From Scolanthus callimorphus (taxonomy: Eukaryota > Cnidaria > Anthozoa > Actiniaria > Edwardsiidae), in NCBI GenBank assembly GCA_033964015.1, contig CM066920.1, forward strand, positions 5,485,912-5,549,911: 64,000 nt of DNA. The letters are read 5' to 3'. The position numbers were made by a program, and so were the translations under genes. Every line of letters begins with the position of its first letter. Position 1 is the first letter of the stretch. Positions 35,101-46,200 of this stretch are shown here, piece by piece. The notes under the pieces were generated by a model. The model was not told the origin of the DNA. It was given only the letters and a program-made list of their open reading frames with translations, and ran no database searches.

Positions 35101-38100
35101 GCCTGAACATCTACATATATTCGTCTGAGACGAGTTTCTCGTCAGAAAAAGTTCCTGCTTTATGTCAATTCTGCTCAGAAACACTTGCTTGTTACTTCTG
35201 TCTAAACTTTCTCCTTCAAAAAATTGTTTTCACGTGATCACAGAAGAACAGGGAACCATATTCAAGGCGAGAAACTCGTCTCAGACGGGAAACTCGTCTC
35301 TAGTGTAAATACAGCTAATGATTAATATCGTAAAACCACCCAAGCGATTAGATGGTTGGAACAACAAAGAATTTCAGTCTGCATGCGAAGGGCAACGCTA
35401 TGAAATGCTACGACAAACTTCTTAACGCTGCCTTTAAGAGCGAATGCACACAAAAATCGAGCAAATTCGGGAAAATGCGGCCAGAGCTCAAAATTGTTTT
35501 ATCCTCATTTTAAGTTTGTAGCAAGATTTTAGTGAGATTAAGACCGTTATAGGTTTTTTTTCGCAGTCCGGGGGGAGTTTTTCGATTTTTCGAGATTTAC
35601 GTTTTCGCCCGTCTGAGGCCAGTTATTTAAGCGAAATTCAAGGGGCCCACAAATTGCCTCGCGTAGTTTTTATAACGATATTTGCAGTGGATTTAGCACT
35701 TAATTTTCGATCAGCAGATAATAAACAATTGATCAGTGGTGAATTTCCGGATTAAGATCATATTTATGTCCTCGATTAACACCATTCTTTCGAAGCCACT
35801 TGACAACACAGTATTTTACTGGCTAAAGTAAATGCCGAATTTAGGTACGGGGCCATTCTTCAAATCAGCCCAAATTCAAGAATTAGAACAAGGAGAGGTA
35901 GTATTTTAAGAATATATAAACATTTCTTTGGCTTTTCCTTGAGCGCCCTAAAACTGAAGGACGAATTCGGTAGATTTCACGCTAATAGCGGGTTATTTGA
36001 CCCGCCGACCTGTGCGTATCAAGTTGCCGGGAGTGAAATCAAACTAGAAAACAGCCTCTATTTCCCAGTTATAGAATTAAGATTTTAAAACTTACGTTTT
36101 GGTGGAGTTATTTCAAGGGATCCAGTGGTCTTTGCAGCAAAATAATCGGTTTCGGCGTGGTAAATAGAGAACTCCCTTTGTGAACGCGGTAGACATGAGC
36201 CCGGGCCGCATACATTAAAACATTCCCGAAATATGTTGTTTGCATCCAAATTCGAATGAAAAGGCGCATGTATGAACCACTTTCTCTTGATGTTTTGCAA
36301 ATATGCGTAGCAACGGGATCGTTTCGGCTGGCAAGCCTTGCTGTCCTGTATAGTGGGAAAGATTGAAATACAGCTACCGGTACTGGTATTGTTATTTCAT
36401 GTGGTTGCGTGACTAGTCACATGTCAATGTGATTTGTTCCTCGTGTGTCGCTGTATATATCCCTAAAACACAACCGGCCAGAAAATGAACAATTTCTACT
36501 CTAAAAAAACCTCGGTGTAATAAAATGTATTGACAATTGATTTTAATTCTAGCCTTTTATTTTGATATCCATCAAATACATCCTCCGGTTCAGCGTACCT
36601 AAGGGACGGACCATTTGATATTTGATGGGGGGAGTGGCTAATTTTTTTTTGCTCGATGTTTTTTTCGCGTCCAGTTTTGCTGTTCGATTTTTTTACCTAG
36701 TACGTGGCTGTGCTCGATATTTTTTTCTTGATTTTTTTTATGGTTAGAGAAATTAGCATGCTTAGCAACAGGATCAGTTCAAGTTTTGGTCATCACGGCG
36801 ATTTAGACCCCAGCCTAATAGACCAGAAGCCCTTGCAAATTGCTGTTAGGCTCAAATGTTCATAATACCCCCGAAAACAGAAAGATATCACAATTTCTGC
36901 AACATTTAATGATATAGAGGAAGCAAATCCTTGTTAGCCTCCTCAAAGATATGAAAGAGGAAAAAATATGGTATATTTTGTGTGTACAGCGCGGTCGTCA
37001 TGCTTCGTTGCACCAGAATGCATTATAGTCCGTGAGGGAAAAACACGCAAGCCGTCTAAAAATTGAAATTTCCTCCTCTAATATGTTCAATTGATACAGC
37101 TTCTTACCTAAATGTTTTACAGACATCATACCAGCAGCCTTCGACATTCAAGTCTTTTCAAACTGTCTTCAAAAGCCGTTTTCTTATTAGATTTAGCCCG
37201 GATCCCTTTGTACCGCACAATACCGCACTAGTGGATCCCTTTGCGGAGATTCCACAAAACTACCACAAAACATTATCGAAATACACCACGTTTGGTACCT
37301 ACGGAAAATGCCCTTCTTGGTGAATCAGTACTGGACTGCGACTGAGTACTGGACTAGCTTCCCTAAAAAAAATAGTAGAGCTTGCTCGATTTTTTTTCAC
37401 CAACACCTTTGCTTGCGCGATACTTTTTTTCTAGGTCAGAGGCTTGCTCGAAATTGTTTTGGGGAATTAGCCACCCTCCCCATCAAGTATCAAATGGTCC
37501 GTCCCTAATTCATGAACCCCACAAGAAAATACCACGATTTTCTTCTTCATACCGTTTTCGATTCCCTCCGGGGTGACTCCGCTATTTTTGGGGCGGGGGC
37601 GCTCGCCGTACCTTTTAGGGTGTAAAATTCGAAAAACTTCCTTTTTTCCAGGGTACCTCTGTTAGTGGCCATGGGCTGGGGCAATAGTCCTCGCGCGCCA
37701 AGGTCCTCCCTCGCCTTCCCCAGGGGAAAGAGGAAAAGGTGGGAGGTGAGGGGAGGACCCTGGCGCGCGCGAGGATGGGGCTGGGGAGGGGGGGTACTCC
37801 CTATTTCATGTTTCCCCTGGGGGGAGGTGGGGGCGCGCGAGGATAGGGCTGGGGGTACTTCCTATTTCCCCTGGGGGGAGGTGAGAGGACCCTGGGCGCG
37901 CAAAGATGGTGGGGGGGGGGGGGGGGGTGGGGGTATTCCCTATATTGGACTAAACGGCCCGAAAGGGGTAGGATTTTCAGGCTGGACTGGGTCATAAAGA
38001 AGGGTAGGGAAAATTGCAATTTTGGAATAAAGAAGGGCCTGTATTTCACCGGTTTTTCAACCGCGCAACGCGGGAGTAATACTGTTTCTTTAAAAAAACA

Positions 38101-40090
38101 CACACACACACACACAAAGCCGATTCAAAGTCAAAGGGGTACCTTTTCTCGGCTTTGGTATAAGAAAGGGGTACCTTTTCTGCTCTAAAATAGGTATAAC
38201 GAAGGGTAAGGGGTCGAGAAACTGGATATTCTCTTAAAAAATACGTCTTGTTTTTACCTTTTTTCAAAGCGACGCCGTTTTGGTACCTTTCATATTAGGG
38301 GTGAGTAAAATCGAAAGTTCCCGCGAGCACTAGGGGAATATAGGGGAATATATATATTTACCAGCTTTAGGTCGGTCCCTGTATAGGGGCTTCCGCCGAG
38401 CCCTCGAATACCTCGATAACAGTTATTTCTTTTGACCTGCAGTGACTGGAGACTTCGCGCAATTTAACGTAGGAAGTTGAGTAGACTAGACTTCCGAAAA
38501 AAGTACAAATGATCGCTTTCCCAATAATAGAGAGCGATCCTCCAACCGCCCAATGATCCCAATGAATGAATGAATGAATTGATCGAGCAGCCCCTCTTCC
38601 CCCCCCCCCCAAATTCCACCTGAATTTCCTTCAAATTCCCGCGCCTTTCCCATTATTATGTGGTTTGAAGGAGCACAGGAATTCTGAGCGTTTCGATGAA
38701 AAGATCGATCACGATTTAAATAATTGTGTTCCGTGCATGGATTTGTGTAGACGCCACGCACGTGCCTGTCACGCCAGTAATACACACAAGGGGTATGGTT
38801 ATTAGTGCGAGCATAGGCGATAGGCGAGATTCAAGCACAGATGATTTTGCTAACTATGAGCAACAAGCACTCTTCAGTTTTTACTGCAGGCACATGAGCA
38901 GTTATCGACCACATGCAGTACATTAATTTGAGGATGCGAACATTTGTAAGGATAAGGCCTGAAGTGTGGTGATTTGAGAAATCAGTACACGAGAATCATG
39001 AATTCTGTTCCAAACCATTGTGAATTCTCACGTCGTCCCTGACATCCTACACAACCGAGCAAGATCTATAGATGTTCGTCTGTTTCCATTAGAGTGCTGA
39101 TATTTCTCTACAAGGATTTATCCTTAAAAAAACTAGCTGAACTAAAGTTCAAGCAGTTATGTTGTTATTTACTTTGGACTGGGAGAACATGCCTACCGCG
39201 CACCGCGTTCAGGAGTTCCCTATTTTAATACCACGCCGAAACCGATTGTTTTGCTGCAAAGACCACACTGGATCCCTTGAAATAACTCCACCAAAACGTA
39301 AGTCTCACAATCTTAATTCTATTAACTGGGAAATAGAGGCTGTTTTCTACAGTTTGATTTCACTCCCGGCAACTTGATACGCACAGGTCGGCGGGTCAAA
39401 TAACCCGCTATTAGCGTGAAATCTACCGAATTCGTCCTTCAGTTTTAGGGCGCTCAAGGAAAAAGCCAAAGAAATGTTTATATATTCTTAAAATACTACC
39501 TCTCCTTGTTCTAATTCTTGAATTTGGGCTGATTTGAAGAATGGCCCCGTACCTAAATTCGGCATTTACTTTAGCCAGTAAAATACTGTGTTGTCAAGTG
39601 GCTTCGAAAGAATGGTGTTAATCGAGGACATAAATATGATCTTAATCCGGAAATTCACCACTGATCAATTGTTTATTATCTGCTGATCGAAATTTAAGTG
39701 CTAAATCCACTGCAAATATCGTTATAAAAACTACGCGAGGCAATTTGTGGGCCCCTTGAATTTCGCTTAAATAACTGGCCTCAGACGGGCGAAAACGTAA
39801 ATCTCGAAAAAAATCGAAAAAAATCCCCCCGGACTGCGAAAAAAACCCTATAACGGTCTTAATCTCACTAAAATCTTGCTACAAACTTAAAATGAGGGTA
39901 AAACAATTTTGAGCTCTGGCCGCCCATTGCTCGATTTTTGTGTGCATTCGCTCTTAAGCTCGTTTAGTTTTCGCAAATAAAATCTTCAAGCAATTCTCTA
40001 TACCACTACTGACTTAACTTACCATGGCTGCAATGTTTTCTTGTCATTTTTCTGTGTATTTACAAGAAGCAAATCGTACTTGTGCGCCAT
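26114..40090 (-). CDS. FAM47E-like protein (10 resolved exons, about 377 aa)
   Basis: Exons: 40090-40023, 33828-33672, 33097-32997, 32664-32553, 32326-32252, 30541-30488, 29980-29912, 28980-28855, 26991-26827 and 26320-26114. They join in phase to 1134 nt, 378 codons with the stop. Recognisable FAM47-family blocks are QPWYKERLSTKYIKPRC, GSDDFRDGLPPEAFYNYVKR, HPLALFPHLEESLPPD with EVLDPEMNI, VTREFCSWVAGL, NNIEESTVMSLFASGYE and KYGAWYLNPKTWKARSRDEP. The last exon has a Gln-rich helix. Human FAM47E has been linked to arginine methylation and chromatin; the role here is unknown. A 29-nt exon-like segment at 31753-31725 breaks the phase and was left out; a linking exon may be missing. Intron 1 (6.2 kb) holds two large transposons. 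Confidence 0.82.
27268..27896. mobile_element. Nested inverted-repeat elements
   Basis: Outer ends AAGCATTAGAGCACAACTTT (27269) and its inverse (to about 27896) enclose a second element at 27561-27868. The inner one has TTACTGCGGTTTTCGTAATT at the left and a matching inverted end. Its arms pair for most of their length (ACTCGGGAG, CTTCCGTCAATCAA), so it is a long hairpin with a short spacer. It is related to 21813-22028. Confidence 0.8.
27975..28900 (-). repeat. Nine-copy tandem array duplicating a FAM47E-like splice donor
   Basis: About nine units of 99-105 bp, each with CCCCGCTGTTTAGCGCATCT and ACTATACCTTGGTCTGAGTA. On the minus strand each unit holds the last 37 nt of the exon at 28980-28855 (ending CAGACCAAG), its GTATAG donor, some intron, and an AG before the next CGAGCCTCGG. 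Unit differences are mostly gain or loss of TTCTTA words and single substitutions, so the array is young. Confidence 0.9.
29096..29275. mobile_element. MITE, family A copy 3
   Basis: Inverted ends AGAGCAGATTTCGTATGACT and its complement enclose a CpG-rich interior with TACCGCGAC words. It is immediately followed by the family B element. Confidence 0.87.
29275..29509. mobile_element. MITE, family B copy 2, abutting family A
   Basis: TACTACCATTTGCGTC at the left and GACGCAAATGGTAGTA at the right are inverted ends. The interior matches 9558-9762, including AACGTGCACGTTTTGTCAA and its inverse. The first base overlaps the last base of the neighbouring element. Confidence 0.85.
30795..31010. repeat. 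Mosaic dispersed repeat, copy 2
   Basis: Contains TTCTCGTACCCAGAGCTCCC, GGCTCTGTGTCAAATCTCG and GGCTGTCACCAGAGCCTCCC modules shared with 20245-20395 and 61965-62100, partly in the opposite orientation. It lies in an intron of the FAM47E-like gene. Confidence 0.55.
31263..31518. mobile_element. MITE, family C copy 2
   Basis: TACAGCCGATTGCGTTTGA and its inverse bound 256 bp that match 22361-22619 nearly throughout, with the middle in the opposite orientation. It lies in an intron. Confidence 0.88.
33922..34849. mobile_element. TIR element with G-rich subterminal blocks
   Basis: ATGTATCAGTCAATTCCAGC at 33922 and its inverse ending near 34849 bound 928 bp. Inside each end are G/C runs and repeated GGGGTGGGGAATTTT words. 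No open frame looks genuine. It lies in intron 1 of the FAM47E-like gene. Confidence 0.8.
36602..37506. mobile_element. TIR element nested in the TTAA-flanked element
   Basis: AGGGACGGACCATTTGATAT at 36602 and the inverse TATCAAATGGTCCGTCCCT ending at 37506 bound 905 bp. TTGCTCGATTTTTTT words recur inside both ends. No coding capacity recognised. Confidence 0.82.
37600..38000. repeat. G-rich degenerate minisatellite
   Basis: Repeated GGGCGCGCGAGGAT, CCCCTGGGGGGAGGTG and CTATTTCCC words, plus a run of about 17 G near 37912, on the plus strand. A short CA repeat lies at about 38098-38115. This is low-complexity DNA with no exon. Confidence 0.65.
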
Positions 40091-43000
40091 CTTGGTTTCT
40101 TCTTCTGTTGGCCCAGCAGTTGCTGTGGCAACAGACCTCAGAGAGAACCGCTGATCAAGTGAACGCAAAGCATAACACAGGTAGCCCATGAATCAGGAAA
40201 GTTGGAAATTTCGATAACGCACTATATTTGCGCTAATGGCTTTTAATTGCAAACGAAGATTTTCTGATAAACCTCAAAGGGTTTGATATATAGTAGTGCA
40301 GTGTCAAATTGCCGAGGATTCACCCTCTAGCTACGGTATATTTGTGATGAACTTCCGATTTTTTTCGCCCGAATTTGATGCAAAAACCACTAAGTAATAA
40401 TGGGTCCGGGACAAGGTAATTATCTAATTCACTCTCGGTCCGGGACTCAGTAATAATTTAAAATATTCCTGTCAAAAGAAAACTGTGACTCAGAAATGAG
40501 AAATCCATTTGAAAATTCAGTCATATACTTCTTGCGTGAAAAAAAAAGATAAATCCCACACTTTCGTCCTTCCTATTCTAGTATAGGAGTTGAGGGGCAT
40601 GGTCTACTCAAGAACAATATTAGGCCGGAAACTCACATACAAATTTGGCGCGAAATTACCAGCTTTTGTCTTGAACCCGGCTGTGAAAAGCCACAAAGGT
40701 ATTCTGCACTACGCACAAACCAAAAAAAAATTATTATTTCTCAAAAATACTATTTCTTCAAACATTTATCGATATTCAACTGAATCACGAATGCTGCGAA
40801 TGCCTTGGTGGAGTTTTTACGTTTTTCTGTCGGCTAGCTTCATGACTATGCAAAAAGGGAATAAATTAGCCTCCGCGCCTTAATATCTGCACTGTGTGTG
40901 CCTATGTGCTCAAGAAAACACGAACACAAAAACTTTTTAAAACAAATCTCTATAGTTTTCAAGTGAGAAAATTGAGCCGCTTTTCTAAAGGAGGCTAGGA
41001 TCGAGACAGCGTGATGGCATTTCAATTCATCTCCTGCATTCAAATCTCATTCAAAAGGGGAAAATCACAAACTAGTCTGATAACTCTAAATCCGGTTCAT
41101 TCTAATTAACGTTAATTAAGTTCAAAATAGCACTCGCTTTTTGAAGCAAGGTAAAGAAATCGAAGAGTAAAGCACTCTAAATCTCAGTCGGCATGATAGG
41201 GTTTGCCTTCCGGCATGAAATGAAGACCATTATTAACCCGGTATGCCGTGCGACTCAAATTAAAAAGGAGTTTTGGAAAATTGACTGAGAAAGTAAAACA
41301 ACGTCAGGTTTGTAAACAATGCTCTTTTACCTAGTAAATTTGACACTTGTTTTCATTTATCATTTTCATGGCTATTTCATAGTTATTCTTATTCTACGAA
41401 GACGTTTCCATCGCTTTACTGATTTCAGATAATGTAACTGAAGGCACTTAAGGAACTAGAATGCGCGAGAGATAACATTTCCTAATATACCATTCCATCC
41501 ATTTAGTCCTCACGGCAAAACAGCGCGTTTAAGATTTCAGTGTACTTTTTGATTAAAAATATATCTTTAAAACCACTAAGCCTAAGCACGGGTAATAAAA
41601 TCTCGATAAGAAAGATTATTTTCAAAATAAAAATCAAAAAAGAATCGGTATACATTTCTAATTTCTATTTCAAGGCAATAGAGGAAGCACAACGTTTCAC
41701 TTTTCGTAAATATGATCAAGCAAAAAAAAAGGAACTCCTTTTTTTGTATCGCCAGATCTGTTTTTCCGAGTTAAGATATGATTCTCTTTAGAAATTATAG
41801 ATAAACGCCAAAGGCTTCGGATGGATTTTTTTCACCATACTTACACGCTATCTTGGTGCTGTAAACAGGAAATACTCTTTATAGTTTATGGAAATTTAAA
41901 AAAATATGCAGGTTTTAGGCTATATAGAGCAAGTGAGGAGAATTTCAAACATTTTTTTTGTAGACGCGGAAAATGCTTTTAGATATTTATTGGCGACCAC
42001 CAACCGAAAGAAATCGTAAACTACCGCTTGCCAATGAATAAATACAAAAGCAAAACCATGTCCCTAAAATAGATCCCAATATAGTTTAATTAATCAGTGT
42101 AACTTTGAAAGAAACATGAGCTCATTCAGTGCTCCTGATAATTAATTTTACCGTGTTTTTGAAAGAATATCTCCTAGCCTCTGCGATACTTTGTAAATTA
42201 GAGAAAGAAAATACCATGAATTAACGTTGTCATGTTTGCGTGAAAAGTCCGCTTATCCCAATACGTTCGCGATTAAATCAAGCTTGTCTATGTATGATGT
42301 TAGATTTAATTTCCAAAATACAGTTCTAGATAAGACGCTAGTAATATAGGGTGCTCCGTGACAATCGACTTTTATCCTGATTAAACTTCTGTCGCCTTGA
42401 GGCCATTTGCTGCATTTTTTGCACATAAATTCAATAAAAGGCCTTCCGCGTTCTTTTTGACATATTCTTTTTTCAATTGTATTTTTTACTCAGAATGGAA
42501 TCGCCATGCTTAATTCAATCATTGCCGCTGTTTTTCTCTCGATTGTGTATTAATGAAATAAAAGTGTGGTACGTATCATACATTGTGCGTTCTTTTTTAA
42601 GCGAGCTATCTTGACACGGCACAATGCAAATATAATTTCAATTTAATGGCGCAATTAAAGTCCCAGTACTTATAACACCGAAAGTCAGGTTGAGTTTGCG
42701 CCAAGACTTTTCCCTCAAGCGAGCAAATATTCCGACAGGACGCGGACATTTTATGTGTTCAGCTGTGTTTCTTCATAAAGTTTCTCCCCTCAACTGAGCA
42801 TCACCAAAACATCCCAGTGGGTGTGGATTCGACCCGATTTACAAAAACAAAGAGTTTTATTAAGGAAACGTTTACAAATCAGGGCGAATATGGGGCTTTG
42901 GCGTCTAAGCGCGCGCCGTGAAATATAACTCAAAAAGGCGCGCGCCATTTCGACTTGCTTACGCAGTGATGAGGCTAGTCAGTGGGAACTGTCACTTTGG

Positions 43001-43220
43001 GCTCATTTCACGACACGTTGCTCTCGATTTACATAATCAATTAAAACCGAAGAATTCGAAGCAGTGAATTTGACGGCTAGAATGTAAGTTCCGTTGTCGC
43101 TAGAAGCACTTCGGTGGAGAGCGAAGCAGGATATGATTCTTTGGAATAGCGACAACAAGGAAAATCACACGTTAAATTGTTCGGCAAAAACTTGATCGTT
43201 CGCCTTTTTTCTCTTCCACT
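40091..43220. other. AT-rich intergenic region between divergent genes
   Basis: The FAM47E-like and kinase genes start on either side and face away from each other, so both promoters must lie here. I see no supported exon or repeat; open frames such as that at 41540-41791 are lysine/isoleucine-rich chance frames. The region is unusually free of MITEs. Confidence 0.5.
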
Positions 43221-46200
43221 ATGTCACTGCTTTTCGAGTGTTTTCTCTGGACACTAGTTTTTCTTTGCTCTATTTGTAATCCATCAGCAGCTATAGCACC
43301 AGCACCTTGTAACGTGACAGAGCAGTGTAAGGTGTGTTATTCGACCTTTAAAAAATTGACTATTGGAAACTTCACCGTGCAAACTACCCACGCCATCTGT
43401 AGACACTCCGCACTCACTGATGTTCCAAGTCAACTATCCAAGAATTTAGGAAGACTGGATATGAGAGAAAGCAGTAAACTGGAAATCTTGAGAAATACAT
43501 CTTTTGACAAATATATCTACTTGCAAGAACTTACTTTGTATAACAGCGATATTAAGGATATCGAGAATGGTGCGTTTAGGCGTTTAAAATATTTGACAGA
43601 GTTAGAATTGGGGCATAATAAGCTGACTGTTTTAAGGGCAGAGATGTTCATTGGGTTGGATTCTCTAAAAAATCTAGACTTGCGAGAAAATGATCTACGT
43701 AGGCTACCACCAGGCGTTTTCAGACATCTCTTCTCGCTTCAAGATTTGTTTCTTCACGATAACGTGGGATTGGGACGAAATATCACAGACGGCGCATTCC
43801 AAGGGCTAGATCTACTAAAGACCTTACACTTGGGTAAGTGCGGCTTTCGAAGACTGGATCACGGGATTTTTCAAAGTTTGATGTCTCTAAAGTTATTAGA
43901 TGTGAGTTTTAATGAAATAGAGACAGTTGCCGCAGACACCTTCACCTGCTCCCCGTCACTAACTAAACTTCACCTTAATAATAACACATTAAATCGAATC
44001 CCTGTCAAGGCATTAACAAATGTCGGCCAGCTACAAGAGCTGGATATCAGTGGTAATCCAGTAAAATATATTGAGGCCACTGCATTTGCTAAGAACACAA
44101 AATTACGAACTTTGTATCTTAATAAAAGTGTAATACAGTTGATAGAGAACGGTGCCTTCAAAGACTTGAAAAATCTTAGGAAACTTTATCTTCAGGAAAA
44201 TCCTCTGAAGTGCGACTGTAAAATAAGGTGGCTGCTAACCTGGTTGCTAGGGAGACGGAGTATCGTACCTAAAGATGCGAAAATTCGATGCAGTTTACCA
44301 TCTCGATATGCTGGCAAAGAATTGTTACGACTGAACACATCTGAACTAAAATGCAGTTGCGACAGGTGCCGAGAATATGCAAGTTGCGACAAGGAAGTTT
44401 CATGCAGCTGCGACAAAAATTCTGAACTTGATTCGTGCGACAAAATATGCGTATCTAGTAACAGTTCAACTAAGTCATGCATCCATGTAGATGGTCAGTG
44501 TTACTGCTGCAATGTAACGCACTCTCCAGTCCCCAAGATTCCTAAATGTACCTTCACGGTTACAAACAGAACATGTCACGAAAATGGCGAGTACGTTAAG
44601 GTCAACCGGACGCTGGAATGCTTCTGTAAAGATGGATTTTACGGGGACGGCGAAAATAAGTGCCAGGATGAGAATGAATGCCAGATGAGTAGCCACAATT
44701 GCAATGCAAAAATTGCTGAATGTATAAATATTAAGGGGGGATTTCGATGTCAATGTAAACCTGGGTTTAAAGAGAAATATCCTAAAACAAAGCCGTCCGG
44801 GAGACTCTGCGAAGATATTAATGAATGTGTAAAGGAGCCAGGAATTTGTGGCGCGCATGCGCAATGCTACAACACAAAAGGTAAGTACATATGATCTCAA
44901 TATATTTTGCGCCTGTACGTGTGACTAATTTGTGAGGCAATTTAGAAAAATTGCAAATTGATTGTCTAGGCGGGATTGGTTTTAAACAGTCGACAGCTCG
45001 TGAGAAATCCGCCTTGTATTTGTGAACCAAAATTAGCGAGTTTAGCGCACCCACATGGTCCTTCGAGAGCACTTGCGAGCACCCGGTTTTTTCTCTGGGA
45101 GATCGAACATTTTGTTTTTAAAGAAAATGCGAGCAGCGAGCACTTAGGAGAAGTTTTGATCACCTTTTGACAGCCCAATTCTGATGGACCATTTGGGGCC
45201 CTAAAATTAGTTTCGTTAAATGAAAAACAGCCGTTCAGTTTCTTTGCAAGACAGTTCGAGACGGCAGAGAGCTGTAAATGGTGTATAAAATTGATCTCCC
45301 AGACAAAAAATGGATTTCTAAGTGTCATGTTTCGGCCTCTTTGGCATTTCTCCTGCCTGTGAAATACAATTATCGGCCATTAGAAAACTACTCTTACTGT
45401 AAAAAGGTGACGAGGAGCTCTGGAAAAAAGTAAATGTCATCAGAAAACTACTTTACACCCTTTATGGACGCTCATAAAGAAATATTAACCAGCTGGATGT
45501 TTTTCTCTTACGTATTTATATAGAAAAATGAGAATAAAGGGAATATTTGCCCAGCATTTGGTACTGCGTGTCAAAGTTGTTTAAATTGTCGCCACTTTTC
45601 TGGTTTTTGTAGTACCAAGTTTCAAATTACCTCCTAAGCAGTGTATTTCTTTCTTTAAACTTGAAGATCTGTGGCATGAAGTTCGTAGGGTTTTGGTTTG
45701 GTCCTAACGCTTTGTAATCATTCAAAAGATAAAGGAAAAATTGACCAACTGCAGATAGGATGTCCAGCTGCGCGCAGCAACTTGAAGTAGACTGACTTAA
45801 ATCAATGGTTCGGTAAAATTTCACTTCCTTTATTATTTCTGCTTTGATTTTATCAATCAGTGAGAATGACAGATGGATGTGAGCCTGATTTATTGTTGCA
45901 CGAGATAGCGAAAACACACAAGCCTGGAAAAAAGACAACATTAACAACAAAAGACAATGGTACAGTAGTCACACGTTTTGACGGAAGCTTCTTAATTAAA
46001 AAGCAGCACATCTATAATGCATGTCGGCCGAAAAGTATCCGATAAGAGCCAAGAAGAATATATGATTTTGAATATACTATCTGATTCTTCACCTATATTT
46101 TATCATTTATCAGAGCAAATTAATTTTCCGGAAACCCCAACTAACATTCGATTAATTTGTATAAAAAAAAACTTGAAGAGATCCTATCTATTTCTTCTGG

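Larger units (their letters stand above)
35438..39953. mobile_element. 4.5-kb element with about 760-bp inverted repeats and TTAA flanks
   Basis: The left arm (35438-36199) and right arm (39189-39953) are inverted copies at high identity. Both outer edges read TTAA followed or preceded by the end GAGCGAATGCACACAAAAAT or its complement, consistent with a TTAA target duplication as made by piggyBac- and Kolobok-type transposases. Each arm contains an exon-like segment ending TGSLEITPPKR with a GTAAGT donor. The 3-kb centre has G-rich repeats and a second element but no recognised transposase, so it is probably non-autonomous. Confidence 0.8.

Noticed and set aside
37665..37997. Gly-rich 110-codon frame
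   Set aside because: It is a product of G-run repeats, and the opposite strand is equally open.
41540..41791. 83-codon open frame in the intergenic region
   Set aside because: Lysine/isoleucine-rich translation of AT-rich DNA with no family resemblance and no splice or context support.
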